DNA of 64,000 nt from Lucinisca nassula (GCA_963580285.1 CAUZLF010000737.1:49177-113176); one strand, 5' to 3'; counted from the stretch's first letter, positions 35,687 to 46,680 are shown. Numbers and translations are program-made. The notes: a model not told the origin generated them from the sequence alone.

Positions 35687-37045
35687 AACAAGAGCTGTCA
35701 CTATAAGTGAGCAATGCCCCCGTAGGAGCCAATTTGAGGAAAAAACAGTGCGGACTAACCCACAAACAAACTGACAGTGCAATAACTATATGCCCTCCTA
35801 CAGGGACATAAAAAATTAACAAAATTGTCGGAGAAATGTGGAAGTAGTTCGTGTCACTAGGTTTAAGAACGTGTTTTTCAGAAAATAAAGGGACGTAACT
35901 CCTTCGCAGAGGATAGGATCAACTTGAAAATTGTGTAGGTACCCCTTTAACTCACAAGGAATGCATGTGCAAAGTTTCAGCTCAAACGGTGAAGAAATGT
36001 GGAAGTAGTTCGCGTCACAAGGTTTTCAAACACATTTTTCAGAACATCAAGGGCCGTAACTTTGTCACAGGTGATAGGATCAACTTGAAAATTGTGTTAG
36101 GCACCCCTTCACCTCACAAGGAATGCATGTGCAAAGTTTCAGCTCAATCGGTGGAGAAATGTGGAGGTAGTTTGCGTCACAAGATTTTTTAGCGCATTTT
36201 TAAGAAAAATCAAGGGCTGTAACTCCAAAACGCTTAATCCGACCAGAATGAATTTTGTATTAGGCACATCTACATATGTATATGCAAAAATTTAACAAAA
36301 TTGTCGAAGAAATGTGGAAGTAGTTCGCGTCACAAAGTTTAAGAATGTGTTTTTCAGAAAATAAAGGGGTGTAACTCCTAGCAGATGATAGGATCAATGT
36401 GAAAATTGTGTTAGACACCCCATTACCTCACAAGGAATGCATGTGCAAAGTTTCAGCTCAAATGGTGAAGAAATGTGGAAGTAGTTCTCGTCACAAGGTT
36501 TTCGAACGAGTTTTTCACTAAATCAAGGGCCGTAACTCCGTCATAGATGATAGGATCATCATGAAAATTTTGTTAGGCACCTGTTTACCTCAGAAGGAAT
36601 GCATGTGCAAAGTTTCAGCTCAAACGGTGAAGAAATGTGGAAGTAGTTCGGGTCACAAGCTTTTCGAAAGTTTTTCAGAAAATCAAGGGTCGTAACTCCG
36701 ACACAGATGATAGGATCAACGTCAAAATTGTGTTAGGCACCCCTTCACCTCACAAGGAATGCAGGTGCAAAGTTTCAGCTGAATCTGTGAAGAAATGTTG
36801 AAGTAGTTCGCATCACAAGGTTTTTAGCACATTTTTTAGAAAGTAAAGGGCCGTAACTCCTTCGAAAATGATAGGACCAACATGAAAATTGTGTTAGGCA
36901 TCCCTTCACCCCGTAAGGAATGCATGTGCAAAGTTTCAGCTCAATCGTTGAAGAAATGTGGAAGTAGTTCGCATCACAAAAAAGTGCGGACTTACCAACC
37001 CACAAACGGACAGTGCAAAAACTATATGCCCTCCGTAAAAAAGTG
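35687..37045 (-). mobile_element. HCR-3 element, ~160-bp core
   Basis: The left edge read on the minus strand is a hairpin TCACT-TAT-AGTGA, then CAGCTCTTGTT (35687-35712). The core has GGAATGCATGTGCAAAGTTTCAG at about 35958, 36119, 36434, 36595, 36757 and 36916, with AAATGTGGAAGTAGTTCG in each. The right arm has CAAACGGACAGTGCAAAAAC, which on the minus strand begins the short GTCCG tract. Open frames of 75-91 codons are by-products of the core period. Confidence 0.65.
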
Positions 37046-37192
37046 TTCAAAAAGCTAGATCAGAATGCACCATTTTCAAGCCTTTCCTTGGAGCTTGCCC
37101 CCGGACCCGACCTTGCATGGCCTTTGGCGCTCGCCAGTCCTCCATTGCACACGCTGTCTCCCCCATTTTTGTTTTCAAAACTAAACATGTCT

Positions 37193-37540
37193 GTGGTAGC
37201 GTAGTAGTTTAGTTGTTAGTGCACTTGCCTGTGATACTAGAAGCCCCTGGTTCGATTCCCGGCAGCGGTAATCTAATTGCCGTGGCCGAACATGCTCCAC
37301 TGGCATCTTTTGCAGAGATGAATGCCACAAAGTGCACCGTCATTCGGATCGGGACGTTAACTGGAGGCCCCCTGTGCAGGGAGAACCATCCCCTGTGCAG
37401 GTAAAAGGTCCCTTCTGTAATTACATGATTACTGTGTTGGCTTTCAGCCTGCAAATCTGGAGTGTATGTAATGTACACCTGCCGAAAATGCCCGAGCGGA
37501 GGTAGGCAGTATACAAAGAAAGAAAAAGAAAGATATGATA
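37193..37540 (+). mobile_element. tRNA-derived SINE
   Basis: A tRNA-like head with A box TAGTTTAGTTG (about 37207-37217) and a perfect B box GGTTCGATTCC (about 37249-37259), then an unrelated body and an AAAGAAAGAAAAAGAAAGA tail ending near 37533. Fits a pol III-transcribed SINE that needs LINE machinery. It is not a functional tRNA gene: the acceptor ends do not pair and the body continues for about 250 bp. Open frames of 63 and 114 codons across it are incidental. Confidence 0.8.
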
Positions 37541-37619
37541 CTGAAATAACCATTGTAAGGTGTATATAAATTAGGGTAAGATATAAGCCTGTTAAATAAG
37601 GGTAAAGTCAGGTCTATTT

Positions 37620-38451
37620 TTATGCCCCCGCCATTCGAAGAATGATGGAAAGGGCATATAGCGTTGCTCCTGTCCGTTCGTCCGTCTGTGCATGCGTGCG
37701 TCGGAAACTTAAACGCGGTCAATAGCTTCCTTATTTCTTGATGGATTTTAAAATTACTCGGCAGAAATGTTAACCATCACAAGACGATGTGTCACATGCA
37801 AAACCTTGGTCTGCACCTCCAAGGTCAAGGTCATACTTAGAGGTCAAAGGTAAAAAAAGGGTCCAAAACTTAAACACAGTCAATAACTTTCTTATTTCTG
37901 GATGGATTTTGAAATTACTTTGCAGAAATGTTAACCATCATGAGACAATGTGTCATGTGCAAAACCCAGATCCGTACCTCCAAGGTCAAGGTCATACTTA
38001 GAGGTCAAAGGTCAAAAAAAGGGTCCAAAACTTAAACACAGTCAATAACTTACTTAGTTATGGATGGATTTTGAAATTACTTTGAAGAAATGTTAACCAT
38101 CATGAAGCAATGTGTCACGTGCAAACCCAGATCCATACATGTACCTCCAAGGTCAAGGTCATACTTAGAGGTCAAAGATAAAAAAATGGTCCGAAACTTA
38201 AACCCAGTCAATAACTTTCTTATCTCTGGATGGACTTTGAAATTACTTGGCAGAAATGTTGGCCATCATGAGACAATCTGCCTCACACAAAACTAAGGTC
38301 CTTACCTCGAAGGTCAAGGTCATACTTAGAGGTCAAATGTGAAAAAAGAGTCCAAAACTTAAAAACGGTCAATAACTTTCTATGGATGAATACGAGCATA
38401 GACATATTTTCAGGTGGGGGCATCCGTGTCCTATGGACGCATTTCTAGTTT
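37620..38451 (+). mobile_element. HCR-5 element, ~163-bp core
   Basis: 5' hairpin: outer ATGCCC/GGGCAT and inner GCCATTC-GAA-GAATGATGG (37621-37660), then CTGTCCGTTCGTCCGTCTG. Five cores have GTCAATA(A/G)CTT at 37718, 37879, 38040, 38207 and 38368, most also with TCAAGGTCATACTTAGAGG. It ends in the hairpin GTGTCC-TAT-GGACGC followed by ATTTCTAGTT at 38450. Confidence 0.75.
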
Positions 38452-38499
38452 TATTTTTTTATTTCTTTAATTATTTTTGTCTTGCAAAAACAATAATCG

Positions 38500-38522
38500 N
38501 NNNNNNNNNNNNNNNNNNNNNN
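38500..38522. other. Assembly gap (23 N)
   Basis: Run of N. Its true length is unknown. It lies just outside HCR-5, so a collapsed repeat is possible. Confidence 0.95.
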
Positions 38523-39735
38523 GTCTTTTCTTTATATACTCACAGGAAATAGAAACAAAACACTTTTAAATTGTCTCGCCCGACAAAACAAGTGGATAAT
38601 TCAGTTAAAAATTACTGATTAAGGATTTGACTAACTATAGACATGAATCCTGTAAGAATTTTAAGAATATCTGGTGTTCAAAATAAAAGTTTTTGGGGAA
38701 AATGTAATAAAGTGCATTTTTCACAAAATGTTTGTGATCAAATTTTGACTTCAATCAACATTTTTGTGTATAGGTAACAAGTGAAAAGCAAGGAATAAAA
38801 ATAACATAACATCTAAAATATTTTATTGAAATCTCAAAAACTGCTTTTTTCAACGAAATTTTCAAAATGATGTTTCAAGCCAAAAATCGACCCAAAAGTG
38901 CCTTCAATCGTTTTAGCGTCTTCAGCTGTGTCTTAAATATTGATAAAAACAAACTTGAACATCAAGATTTGAACCCTTGCTTTGAACCTGTGGCTTTGCC
39001 CGTTAAATCGTAGCTATCATTAAACATTTTATTCGATAAATCAGACATGCCACTGATGATAATTTATATAATTGTAATTCAAATTTCATTAAAATGTTTT
39101 GCCAGTGACAACTTAAAAATGAGTGTATAGCTTCTTTTTATTGGTGAGTATATGTCAGACAAGACAGTTTAGGGTAGATTGTTTATCAATCAACCCAAAG
39201 TTACTTTGCACAATAGCTTTACATTTCTGATGATCATGGGAATATCAGTGATTTGTATGAAATACAGGTAATGCTTGTTGATTTGATGTCAGAGTGTTGT
39301 GTGTTGGGTTCGCAAACAAGTGTTGTCCTACATCAGACAGGAATTAAAGGGTTAAATACGTTTAAGACTGTTTTCTTAACTCAGAGACGCCCACTAGTAC
39401 CCTCAGTGCTTCGATTTAATTTGAGCCAACACATGAAAATACCTACATTAAGATGTGTGACTTTCAAACACCCGGATCAGTGTACTCATTTACTCAATAA
39501 AACAAGAGATGTGATGTATCTTCCTTTGAATAGCCTGCAGGCAATAGAAAGTACATGCTATCAGCAAAGGCTCTGATCAGACTGCACGAATGTGCAGGCT
39601 TATCTTAGACTTTGCTTGTTGCACAAGCCTTAACATAGGTTTTGTTGTGTGATAACTAATTTGTAATCAGCATCTTGGAGAAATTGACAAGTCTTGCTGA
39701 GAACAATAGGGTAGATCAGCCTGCATATGTCAAGT
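38523..39735. other. Low-copy AT-rich stretch upstream of SPO11 exon
   Basis: Looks like intron or intergenic sequence. A 107-codon plus-strand frame at 39253-39576 has no recognisable domain and no splice or codon support, so I do not call it a gene. A GATCAGACTGCACG../..TGCAGGCTTATCT hairpin remnant lies at about 39577-39606. Confidence 0.45.
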
Positions 39736-39739
39736 TTCA

Positions 39740-40600
39740 AGTAAATATGTTCACTAATGACAGAGATATTACAAAATGTCCAAGTTCTTGCACGACGACG
39801 ATGCAGACGAAAATGTCCAAGTTTTTGCATGACGACGACGTCAGAGCTGTGACAATACCTTGTCGTTTTCTTTGAAAACAGCCGAGCTAAAAATTCTAAG
39901 TCGAAAAAGGGGCATAACTGTGCCTAAATATGTTCAGTAATGACAGAGATATTACAAAATGTCCAAATTTTTGAAACAATTTTTAAACAAAAATTCCAAG
40001 TCGAAAAAGGGGCATTACTGTACCAAAACTATTTTGAGGGTTACCTCACCTATTGGTATGAGTTCCCCTTTTCATACTGAACAACTAGTCCGAGTGTCAA
40101 GTAAATATGTTCAGTAATGACAGAGATTTTACAAAATGTCCAAGTTTTTGCACAACAACGACGCAAAATTCTAAGTCGAAAAGGGGCATAACTGTGCCAA
40201 AAATATTTTGAGGGTTACCTCACCTATTGGTATGAGTTCCCCTTTTCATAATGAACAACTAGTCTGAGTTTCAAGTAAATATGTTCAGTGATGACAGAGA
40301 TATTACAAAATGGCCAAGTTTTTACACGACGACGACGCCAAATTCTAAGTTGAAAAAGGGGCATAACTTTGCCAAAAATATTGTGAGGGTTTCCTCACCT
40401 ATTGGTATGAGTTCCCCTTTTCATAATGAACAACTAGTCCGAGTTTCAAGTAAATATGTTCAGTAATGACAGATATTACAAAATGGCCAAGTTTTTGCAT
40501 GACTATGACGCAGACGAAAATGTCCAAGTTTTTGCATGACGACGACGCCAGAGCTATGACAATACCTTGTTGTTTCTTCAAAAACAGCCGAGCTAAAAAA
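39740..40600. repeat. ~175-bp tandem repeat array
   Basis: The block AAATATGTTCAGTAATGACA recurs near 39745, 39925, 40105, 40280 and 40455, together with GAGTTCCCCTTTTCATA and CATGACGACGACGC. The right end CAGAGCTATGACAATACCTTGTTGTTT resembles the 3' ends of HCR elements, but I could not place a 5' hairpin, so it is listed as an array only. Confidence 0.75.
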
Positions 40601-40660
40601 ATGCACTGTGTCACATGGGTGTGTTATCATAGTGATTAGGCATTGTTTAACCTTAACTAG

Positions 40661-40774
40661 GCAGATATTATAACACATGCTGATTTCATTTTGGTTGTGG
40701 AGAAAGATGCAACTTTCCAGAAATTACTAGATGCTAAAATGTGTGAGAAACTGCATCCCTGTATCATTGTTACA
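40661..40774 (+). CDS. SPO11: SPO11 meiotic recombination protein, internal exon (Toprim glutamate motif)
   Basis: 38 in-frame codons between an acceptor (CTTAACTAG) and a strong donor GTAAGT at 40775. The translation contains ILVVEKDATFQKLL and LHPCIIVT, which I recognise as the conserved SPO11/Top6A segment carrying the Toprim glutamate. An alternative acceptor after GGCAG would start the exon four bases later. SPO11 is the topoisomerase-VI-like protein that makes the DNA breaks starting meiotic recombination. The catalytic tyrosine domain, earlier in the protein, and the remaining exons are not found here. This is host coding sequence within a repeat-rich locus. Confidence 0.88.
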
Positions 40775-41033
40775 GTAAGTATACAATTTGTGGTTTCATT
40801 GTCAGTTGACCCAAAGTTTGTTTTAGTGTTCTATGATCAACTCTTTCAAAAATACTTCATTTATGCCTCTCATCAGTTTTAGGATAATTTTTTCACAATA
40901 CATGTACTTAATTTATGCCACTCTCATCAGTATCAGGGCGATTCTTTCAAAATAATTTATTTATGCCTCTCTCATCAGTTTCAGGGCAATTCTTTCAAAA
41001 TACTTTATTTATGCCTCTTTTATCAGTAACTTG

Positions 41034-41325
41034 CCCCCACCCATCGAGGCTTGAAGAAATAGATCAGCTGCATGATGCTTCCACGCAGAGCTGAAACTGA
41101 CCACACACAAGTACTGGTTAACCGCTTAGAGGATCTAAGCCTGCCCAGGCAGAGCGGTGTGAGTCGACCCATCTATGCTTATAAACCCTGTTGGTTTCAT
41201 TGGCCGACAGGGCTTGGGATGTCATTTCATCTCGATGTTGGGTAAAAGTCCCACAAAATTGATAGCAACGTCTCCAAAATGACCTATACATTGTTGGCGG
41301 GGATGTTAAACTTCAAACTAAACAT
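41034..41325 (-). mobile_element. Dispersed repeat DR, copy 2
   Basis: Reverse complement of the family seen at 14933-15229: it shares CTTAGAGGATCTAAGCCTG and AAAGTCCCACAAAATTG. It breaks the 48-bp minisatellite, as copy 1 breaks another minisatellite. Confidence 0.7.
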
Positions 41326-41660
41326 CAGTATCAGGGCAATTCTTTCAAAATACTTTATTTATGCCTCTCTTATCAGTATCAGGGCAATTCTTTCAAAATA
41401 CTTTATTCATGCCTCTCTCATCAGTATCAGTGCAATTCTTTCAAAACACTTTATCCATGCCTCTCTCATCAGCATCAGGGCAATTCTTTCAAAATACTTT
41501 ATCCATGCCTCTCTCATCAGTATGAGGGCAATTCTTTCAAAATACTTTATTCATGCCTCTCTCATCAGTATCAGGGCAATTCTTTCAAAATACTTTATTT
41601 GTGCCTCTCTTATCAGTATCAGGGCAATTCTTTCAAAATACTTTATTTATGCCTCTCTTA

Positions 41661-42884
41661 CGAGGACTGTTCAAATATGAATGCAAGTAGAATGTTTTCT
41701 CATGCACTAATGCGAAAATCACCTGGAAATAAATATCACTGCGTAGAAAAACATTTTACCTATACATTGATACCAAACCTGTTAAAATCCATTTACTTTA
41801 GCCATGTATATCGTTCGATAAACACTGTCTACTCTTGTATACTAATACAAAACATGGTTGGAAGAAGGTCAGAGTATGCCGTTGAAATATGTCTCTATAT
41901 TAAGAATCGTTGTATTCTTGGTATACGGTGCAAAGACATTTTTGATGAAATATGTTCGGTTTATGGGCATAATGAAATGTCTTTTCCGACAGTTTTTCGT
42001 TGGTGTAAGAAATTCAGCTGTGGGCTAGGCTCAACAGAAGATGCACCACATGATCGTCGGCCGAAAAGAGCAACATCTGCCAAGATGGTTGCTAGAGTGA
42101 AAGAAATAGTTGCTACCGATGCACGATACACCACTAGGCAAATAGCTAGTATGGTTGGCATCTCATTAGGAGCAGCTCATACAATTCTGAAACGGGATTT
42201 GAAAATGAGAAAGATCTGTGCTAGATGGATTCCCCATCTGTTGACAGATGAGCAGAAAAAGACACGCATTCAGTGCGCCAAGAAGCTGCTTAAAAAGTTT
42301 CCAAATTACAATGCACGGTCTTTCGCTAATGTCGTCACAGGTGACGAGACATGGGTTCACTTTTTTGAGCCAAAACGAAAGATTTAGAACAAAATATGGG
42401 CAACAAAGTATTGCAAGAATAAAGTTCTTTGAAAATTGAAGAAATATTTCAAAGAACGAAGACCAGCAACTGGTTTGGCCAATGTCAGATTGCTACATGA
42501 CAATGTGTCATCGCACAAGGCGTTCATTGTGCAAGACTATCTGAAGCAGGAAAAGGTTGTTGAACTCCCTCACTCCCCCCCCCCCCCCCCCCCATTCCCC
42601 TGACCTTGCCCCCGTGTGACTTTTTTTTGTTCCTGCGGCTGAAAAATACCTTTCTGGTCGAAAATTTGTACAGCGCAAACACCTCGGTTCTGCAATATTC
42701 CAGTGCCTTCATAGTATACCTCGAAAAGACTACCAAAATGCATTCAATGATTGGATCAGAAGACTGAAAGTTTGTATATCTGTTAAAGGGGAATACTTTG
42801 AGGGGACAAAATAAATTTTTCATCGAAATCTATCACGGAATCATTTTTATGTGCTTAGTTGCATTCATATTTGAACAGTCCTCG
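41661..42884 (+). mobile_element. mariner element with 26-bp terminal inverted repeats
   Basis: Perfect 26-bp inverted ends starting CGAGGACTGTTCAAATATGA, flanked by TA on both sides (41659-41660 and 42885-42886), 1224 bp in all. It sits inside one unit of the 48-bp minisatellite in the SPO11 intron. The size, TA target and transposase remnant all fit mariner. Confidence 0.9.
41854..42814 (+). pseudogene. mariner transposase, inactivated
   Basis: Intact for 178 codons from the ATG at 41854: paired helix-turn-helix DNA-binding half, then WIPHLLTDEQ and the first catalytic Asp in VVTGDETWVHFFEP. A TAG at 42385 ends it, and another in-frame stop follows. Sequence between the first and second catalytic regions is partly deleted. 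The later motifs are still visible in shifted frames: LLHDNVSSHKA near 42490, SPDLAP..CDFF after a C19 run (42575-42593), and a C-terminal tail ending at 42814. The D,D34D-type enzyme cannot be made from this copy, but its perfect ends could still be recognised by an active relative. Confidence 0.9.
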
Positions 42885-43478
42885 TATCAGTATCAGGGAA
42901 ATTCTTTCAGAATACTTTTTTTATGCCTCTCAGATACTTTATTTATGCCTCTCTTATCAGTGGTCGGGCAACTCTTTCAAAATACTTCATTTATGCCTCT
43001 TATCAGTATCAGGGTAATTCTTTCAAAAATACTTTGTTTATGCCTCTCTTGTCAGTATTAGGGCAATTTTTTCAAAAATACTTCATTTTGTCTGATCACA
43101 GTATATTGATAAGAGTAATTAATCCATTTTAATTGGGAAATTCCAAAATGGAATTGTGGCAAACAGTGCAGGCCCAGATCAGACACAGCAGAATGTGGCA
43201 TGTAGTAAGGTCCTTTTAGGATTGCAAAAAGTGCAGCAATTTTCTGAATGACATGAGTTTTTGAAAATAATTCAACCTGATATCATAAATTTCAAAATGG
43301 ATTCTTGCTATGTGTTAGGCTGAAGATTTCATTCAGTACAAAATGAGCCCCGCCAAGCGAATTTGGGTCTTCGAGCATTCCGTCATGACAAATTTCAACT
43401 GCGCATGCCCAGCCATTCGGAGGGGCCATGGATATGGCTTTCTGCCTGAAGGTTCCTCTTGATTCACTGCTTGTATGA

Positions 43479-43544
43479 GCGAGCAGCGAAGGTTCTGGCG
43501 AGACTGCACAGATGCGCAGGCTCGCCTGAACCTTCGCTGCTCGC
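43479..43544. repeat. Long hairpin, 24-bp stem
   Basis: GCGAGCAGCGAAGGTTCTGG at 43479 and its inverse at 43521-43544 pair over 23 of 24 bases around an 18-base loop with TGCACAGATGCGCA. It belongs to a set of similar hairpins nearby, and the rest of 43096-43624 holds only intron-like sequence and another remnant at 43157-43215. Confidence 0.8.
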
Positions 43545-43624
43545 ATAGGCGATAAGTACCAAAATCGCTTGACGTGGCCCAAATGGTTTAACTTTATCAA
43601 AACTATATTCTTGGTTTCTACCAG

Positions 43625-43724
43625 GGCAAAGGTTTTCCTGATATGAACACTAGGCTGTTACTACGGAGATTGTGGGATAGCTTCTCAATACCAATACTGG
43701 CACTGGTTGATGCTGATCCACATG
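43625..43724 (+). CDS. SPO11: SPO11, next exon (Toprim DxD motif), GC-AG donor
   Basis: Starts GGCAAAGGT after the acceptor TACCAG and gives 33 codons plus one base: [12 protein letters not shown].., ending ALVDADPH and the first base of a Gly codon. DADPHG is the second metal-binding motif of the SPO11 Toprim fold. The protein reads continuously from CIIVT in the previous exon to GKG here, as expected for SPO11. The donor is CATG|GCAAGT, a GC-AG intron end; no GT lies at a suitable place. The next exon is not visible in the window. Confidence 0.88.
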
Positions 43725-44067
43725 GCAAGTATTAGAAGTGTTGATACTGTGTAACAAGCAAACAGTGCAAACCCAGGAGCAGTCTGATCAGGGTCTACAC
43801 TGTTTGTAATTCGGTCTGCACTGTTTTGGACTCTTTGATACAAATTTGTTAAAAGTTTAGGAGAATTACAGCAAGTTCTCACAATGTCCAAATTTATAGG
43901 ATTTTTTTTTGGTATGATGACAATAAACCTTAACTCTCAGTTTTGGTGACTGGTACATCAACGTCTGGTTCAGAATTAGATGAAGGGAAAAGGTAAACAA
44001 ATTGTGTAATTTTTATACGCCCTTTTGAAAAAAGGTCATATGTTATGCCCATGGCATCCATTCCATG
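43725..44067. other. Intron-like sequence with a hairpin remnant
   Basis: At 43757-43830 lie GCAAACAGTGCAAACCCAGG and a TCTACACTGTTTG inverse, related to the palindrome at 45942-46009. No exon seen. Confidence 0.5.
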
Positions 44068-45777
44068 GGTGGTAATCAGGGGAACTAGCTTGAAAATGAG
44101 TCGATGTAAATTTGTTCCCTCTACACATCCGGGAACTCTCGAGCTAGCTCCATCACCAGGAAACCTGTAAACAAAGGTAGGTCTCGAAGAGTTTAATCAT
44201 CATTTATTTTCTTTGTAAGTTATAAAAAAAAATTCCGGCAATGCAGTGCCACATAGAAATGATTTAACTTTGTACCCTGCTAGAATTTGCCATGGAAATT
44301 TGCAGCGCTGGAGTATGAATGAAAGGAAACTTTTTATCACGGACATGAAAAATTGTCAATTTATGTAAACACAGAGATTTTGGCTGACGAGTTTTCATTT
44401 TCCGTCAAAAGTATGCCCTTCACACCCCCAGAAGCAACATTTCTAGTGAAATGAAACATGGAAAGTTTGAAATAAGCAAAAACATTAGATCGTAATTACG
44501 TAACTTGCGACTGATGACGAAATTACTGCCTGAGCTAGTCTTCTCGACAAGGAGCTAGTACACTTGACATGGAGATAGTGCCCTTAAAAAACGAAGTTGA
44601 AACATTCATCAGATGACTGGGACCTGATTCGATGTTTTTCTATGGTCCCAACCAGTTTATTTAACTGGTTTCTTTACATCTGCCTAGTGGGGTAACAAGA
44701 TAGGACAATTTAACCGTTTTCTTTCCCCACAGCCCTCTTTGTGTCTCACAAGACTCGAGCGGAATCCAAATTCTTTCTGGGATACGTCACACGATAGTTT
44801 TTCTTTACTATGGTGCTGTCAAACGTGGTCCGTTAGATCATTTTTTGTCAGGAATTTCTTGTAACAAGAGTCACATGTAAATCTGTGTACACCCATGTGT
44901 GCCTTTAGGGTTGCTTTTGTGCTAAATTGCTTTCCACATTGAGTACACTTTTTAACCCTGCTCTTTAAGTAAACAGTTTCGTGGTGGAGCTTTAACCTGT
45001 ATTCGGAAGTGTACTTCCTGTCGCAACTGTCACATGCCAAACGACTAAGGGGGCGAAATGACCAGGCTTTGGGGCTAAACAACTAGGGGTGCAAAATGGG
45101 GGCGAAACGACCAGGGAGAAACGACTGCGGGGGACGTCTTTGGGGCATAGTATCTTGTTACCCCACTAGCCAGAGGTAAAGAAACCTGTTGGATAAACTG
45201 AGTGGGAACATAGAAAGACATCAAATCAGTCCCCAGTCATCTGATGAATGTTTCATCTACGTTTTTTGAGGGCACTATATCTCCATGTCGAGTGAACTAG
45301 CTCCTTGTGGAGAAGACTAGCTCGGACTGTAATTTCGTCATAAGTCGCAAGTTACGCAATCAAGGCCAAAATGTTTTGCTTATTTCAAACTTTCCATGTT
45401 TCATTTCACTAGAAATGTTGCTTCTGGGGGTGTGAAGGGCGTACTTTTGACGAAAAATGAAAAATTATCGGCCAAAATCTCCATGTTGACATAAATTGAC
45501 AATTTTTCAGGATCGTGATAAAAAGTTTACTTTCATTCATACTCCAGCACTGCAAATTTCCATGGCAAATTCTAGCGGGGTACAAAGTTAAATCATTTCT
45601 ATGTGGCACTGCATTGCCGGATTATTTTTTTAAATAGCTTACAAAGAAAAAAATGGTGAAAAAACTCTTTGAGACCTACCTTTGTTTACAACTTTCCTGG
45701 TGATGGCGCTAGCTCGAGGGTTCCCGGAACAAATTCCCATTGAGTCAATTTCGAGCTAGTTCCCCTATTTACCACCC
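44068..45777. mobile_element. Long-inverted-repeat element around a zinc-finger fragment
   Basis: Two ~630-bp arms in opposite orientation (44068-44702 and 45151-45777), about 85-90% alike by eye, start and end with GGGTGGTAA..TTACCACCC. They enclose 448 bp holding a C2H2 zinc-finger fragment and GGGGCGAAACGACCAG-type short repeats. No transposase is present. I found no convincing target duplication (flanks CATTCCAT and GTGCATTC). It fits a foldback or long-TIR non-autonomous DNA element that has captured host coding sequence. A plain inverted duplication is the alternative. Confidence 0.7.
44819..45082 (-). pseudogene. C2H2 zinc-finger fragment
   Basis: 87 codons between the inverted arms. 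Three fingers can be seen. The first is CDSC-x12-H with Tyr where the last His belongs. The second, CTQC-x12-H-MGV-H, is complete. The third is CDSC-x12-H and is cut by a stop right after HV. The N-terminal ~15 residues come from the GGGGCGAAACGACC-type repeats and are probably not original; an AG before SRLACDSC could be the old splice acceptor. Probably a captured and decayed piece of a zinc-finger gene. Confidence 0.75.
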
Positions 45778-45941
45778 GTGCATTCGTCAGTAAACTTTTT
45801 GTTTCTGGATAACTCCTACATGTTACAAATCGATCGATATTGTAAGACCATGATGTGGAGCAGTGCATATTATTTTGAGGTTACCGCCCACCAAATATTA
45901 ACAGTCTTACAAAAAGAAGTCCAAAAAGTATGGATGGAATG

Positions 45942-46009
45942 GCAAACAGTGTAGACCCTGATCAGACTGCTCCTTCAGGAGCAGTCTGATCTGTGTCTGC
46001 ACTGTTTGC
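45942..46009. repeat. 68-bp palindrome (hairpin MITE)
   Basis: The inner 14-bp stem ATCAGACTGCTCCT is perfectly inverted with a two-base loop (45961-45990). The outer GGCAAACAGTGTAGACC pairs with the inverse ending CACTGTTTGC. Related remnants lie near 39577, 43157, 43757 and 46090. Confidence 0.8.
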
Positions 46010-46401
46010 TTAGGCCTATCTGTCCCAATACTTAGGATCATTACGGTAGGAGTCACATCATACATTTTTACCATTTGCACACAACAAAGGTGCAGATCAG
46101 CCTGTGATTCTGCACAGTCTAATCACCACATTTTTTGCCCACTGCTTGGACCTATGTTTTTCAAGACTGAAGCTATTGTGTGTAGCTTGGGATACTGAGT
46201 TTTGTCTGACCTGGTTGCAAGCCCCATTGGTTTTCTTGCATTGGGACTCATAAGGGTTCTGTAGAGAAATAAGAAAAAGATCCAAAAATTATCCTTATTT
46301 CTCCTCTAATCTGAAGCTCAATTGAACTACATCACAACCTCCTTCCAGCACTATTTATGGGGTCCAAAGCAGAAACCGTGTTAGTTAAACAACCCTGTTT
46401 T

Positions 46402-46680
46402 GTTTGTTTGATTTGAAGTTTAACGTCCCCGTCAACACTGTAAAGGTCATTTTGGAGATGTTGCTTCCAATTTTGTGGGACTTTTACTCGACATTGAGAT
46501 GACATGACGTCTCAAGACCTGCCGCCCAATGAAACCAATAGGGTTTATAAGCATGGATGGACCGAATCACATCGCATTGTCTGGGCAGGCTTAGATCCTC
46601 TGAGCTGTTTACCAGTACTCATGTGCCGGTTGGTTTCAGCTTTGCCTAGAAGCATCATGCAACCCATCAGGGCTCGAGAA
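46402..46680 (+). mobile_element. Dispersed repeat DR, copy 3
   Basis: Same family as 14933-15229: TTTAACGTCCCCGTCAACAC and CAGGCTTAGATCCTCTGAGC. The 3' GGGCGGGGGCC part is missing here. Open frames of 89 and 110 codons over it are incidental. Confidence 0.75.

Larger units (their letters stand above)
40845..43095. repeat. 48-bp minisatellite in the SPO11 intron, interrupted twice
   Basis: The unit TTTATGCCTCTC.TATCAGTATCAGGGCAATTCTTTCAAAATAC is 48 bp. Eight regular copies lie at 41325-41660, about four at 40850-41030 and about five at 42888-43090. Because 48 is a multiple of three, one frame stays open and encodes 16-residue repeats (ISIRAILSKYFIHASL) for 133 codons; this is very probably not a gene. 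A dispersed repeat and a mariner have inserted into it. Confidence 0.85.

Noticed and set aside
37193..37270. Functional tRNA gene
   Set aside because: A and B boxes are good, but the acceptor ends do not pair and a SINE body with an A-rich tail follows.
39253..39576. 107-codon frame as an upstream SPO11 exon or a small gene
   Set aside because: Its translation does not resemble SPO11 or any domain I know, and no splice sites frame it.
41279..41680. 133-codon frame of 16-residue repeats (ISIRAILSKYFIHASL)
   Set aside because: The repeat unit is 48 bp, a multiple of three, so one frame stays open by chance. It sits in an intron and has no start or stop context.
44060..45785. 8-bp target duplication for the long-inverted-repeat element
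   Set aside because: Flanks CATTCCAT and GTGCATTC share only a partial CATTC out of register, so no duplication is claimed.
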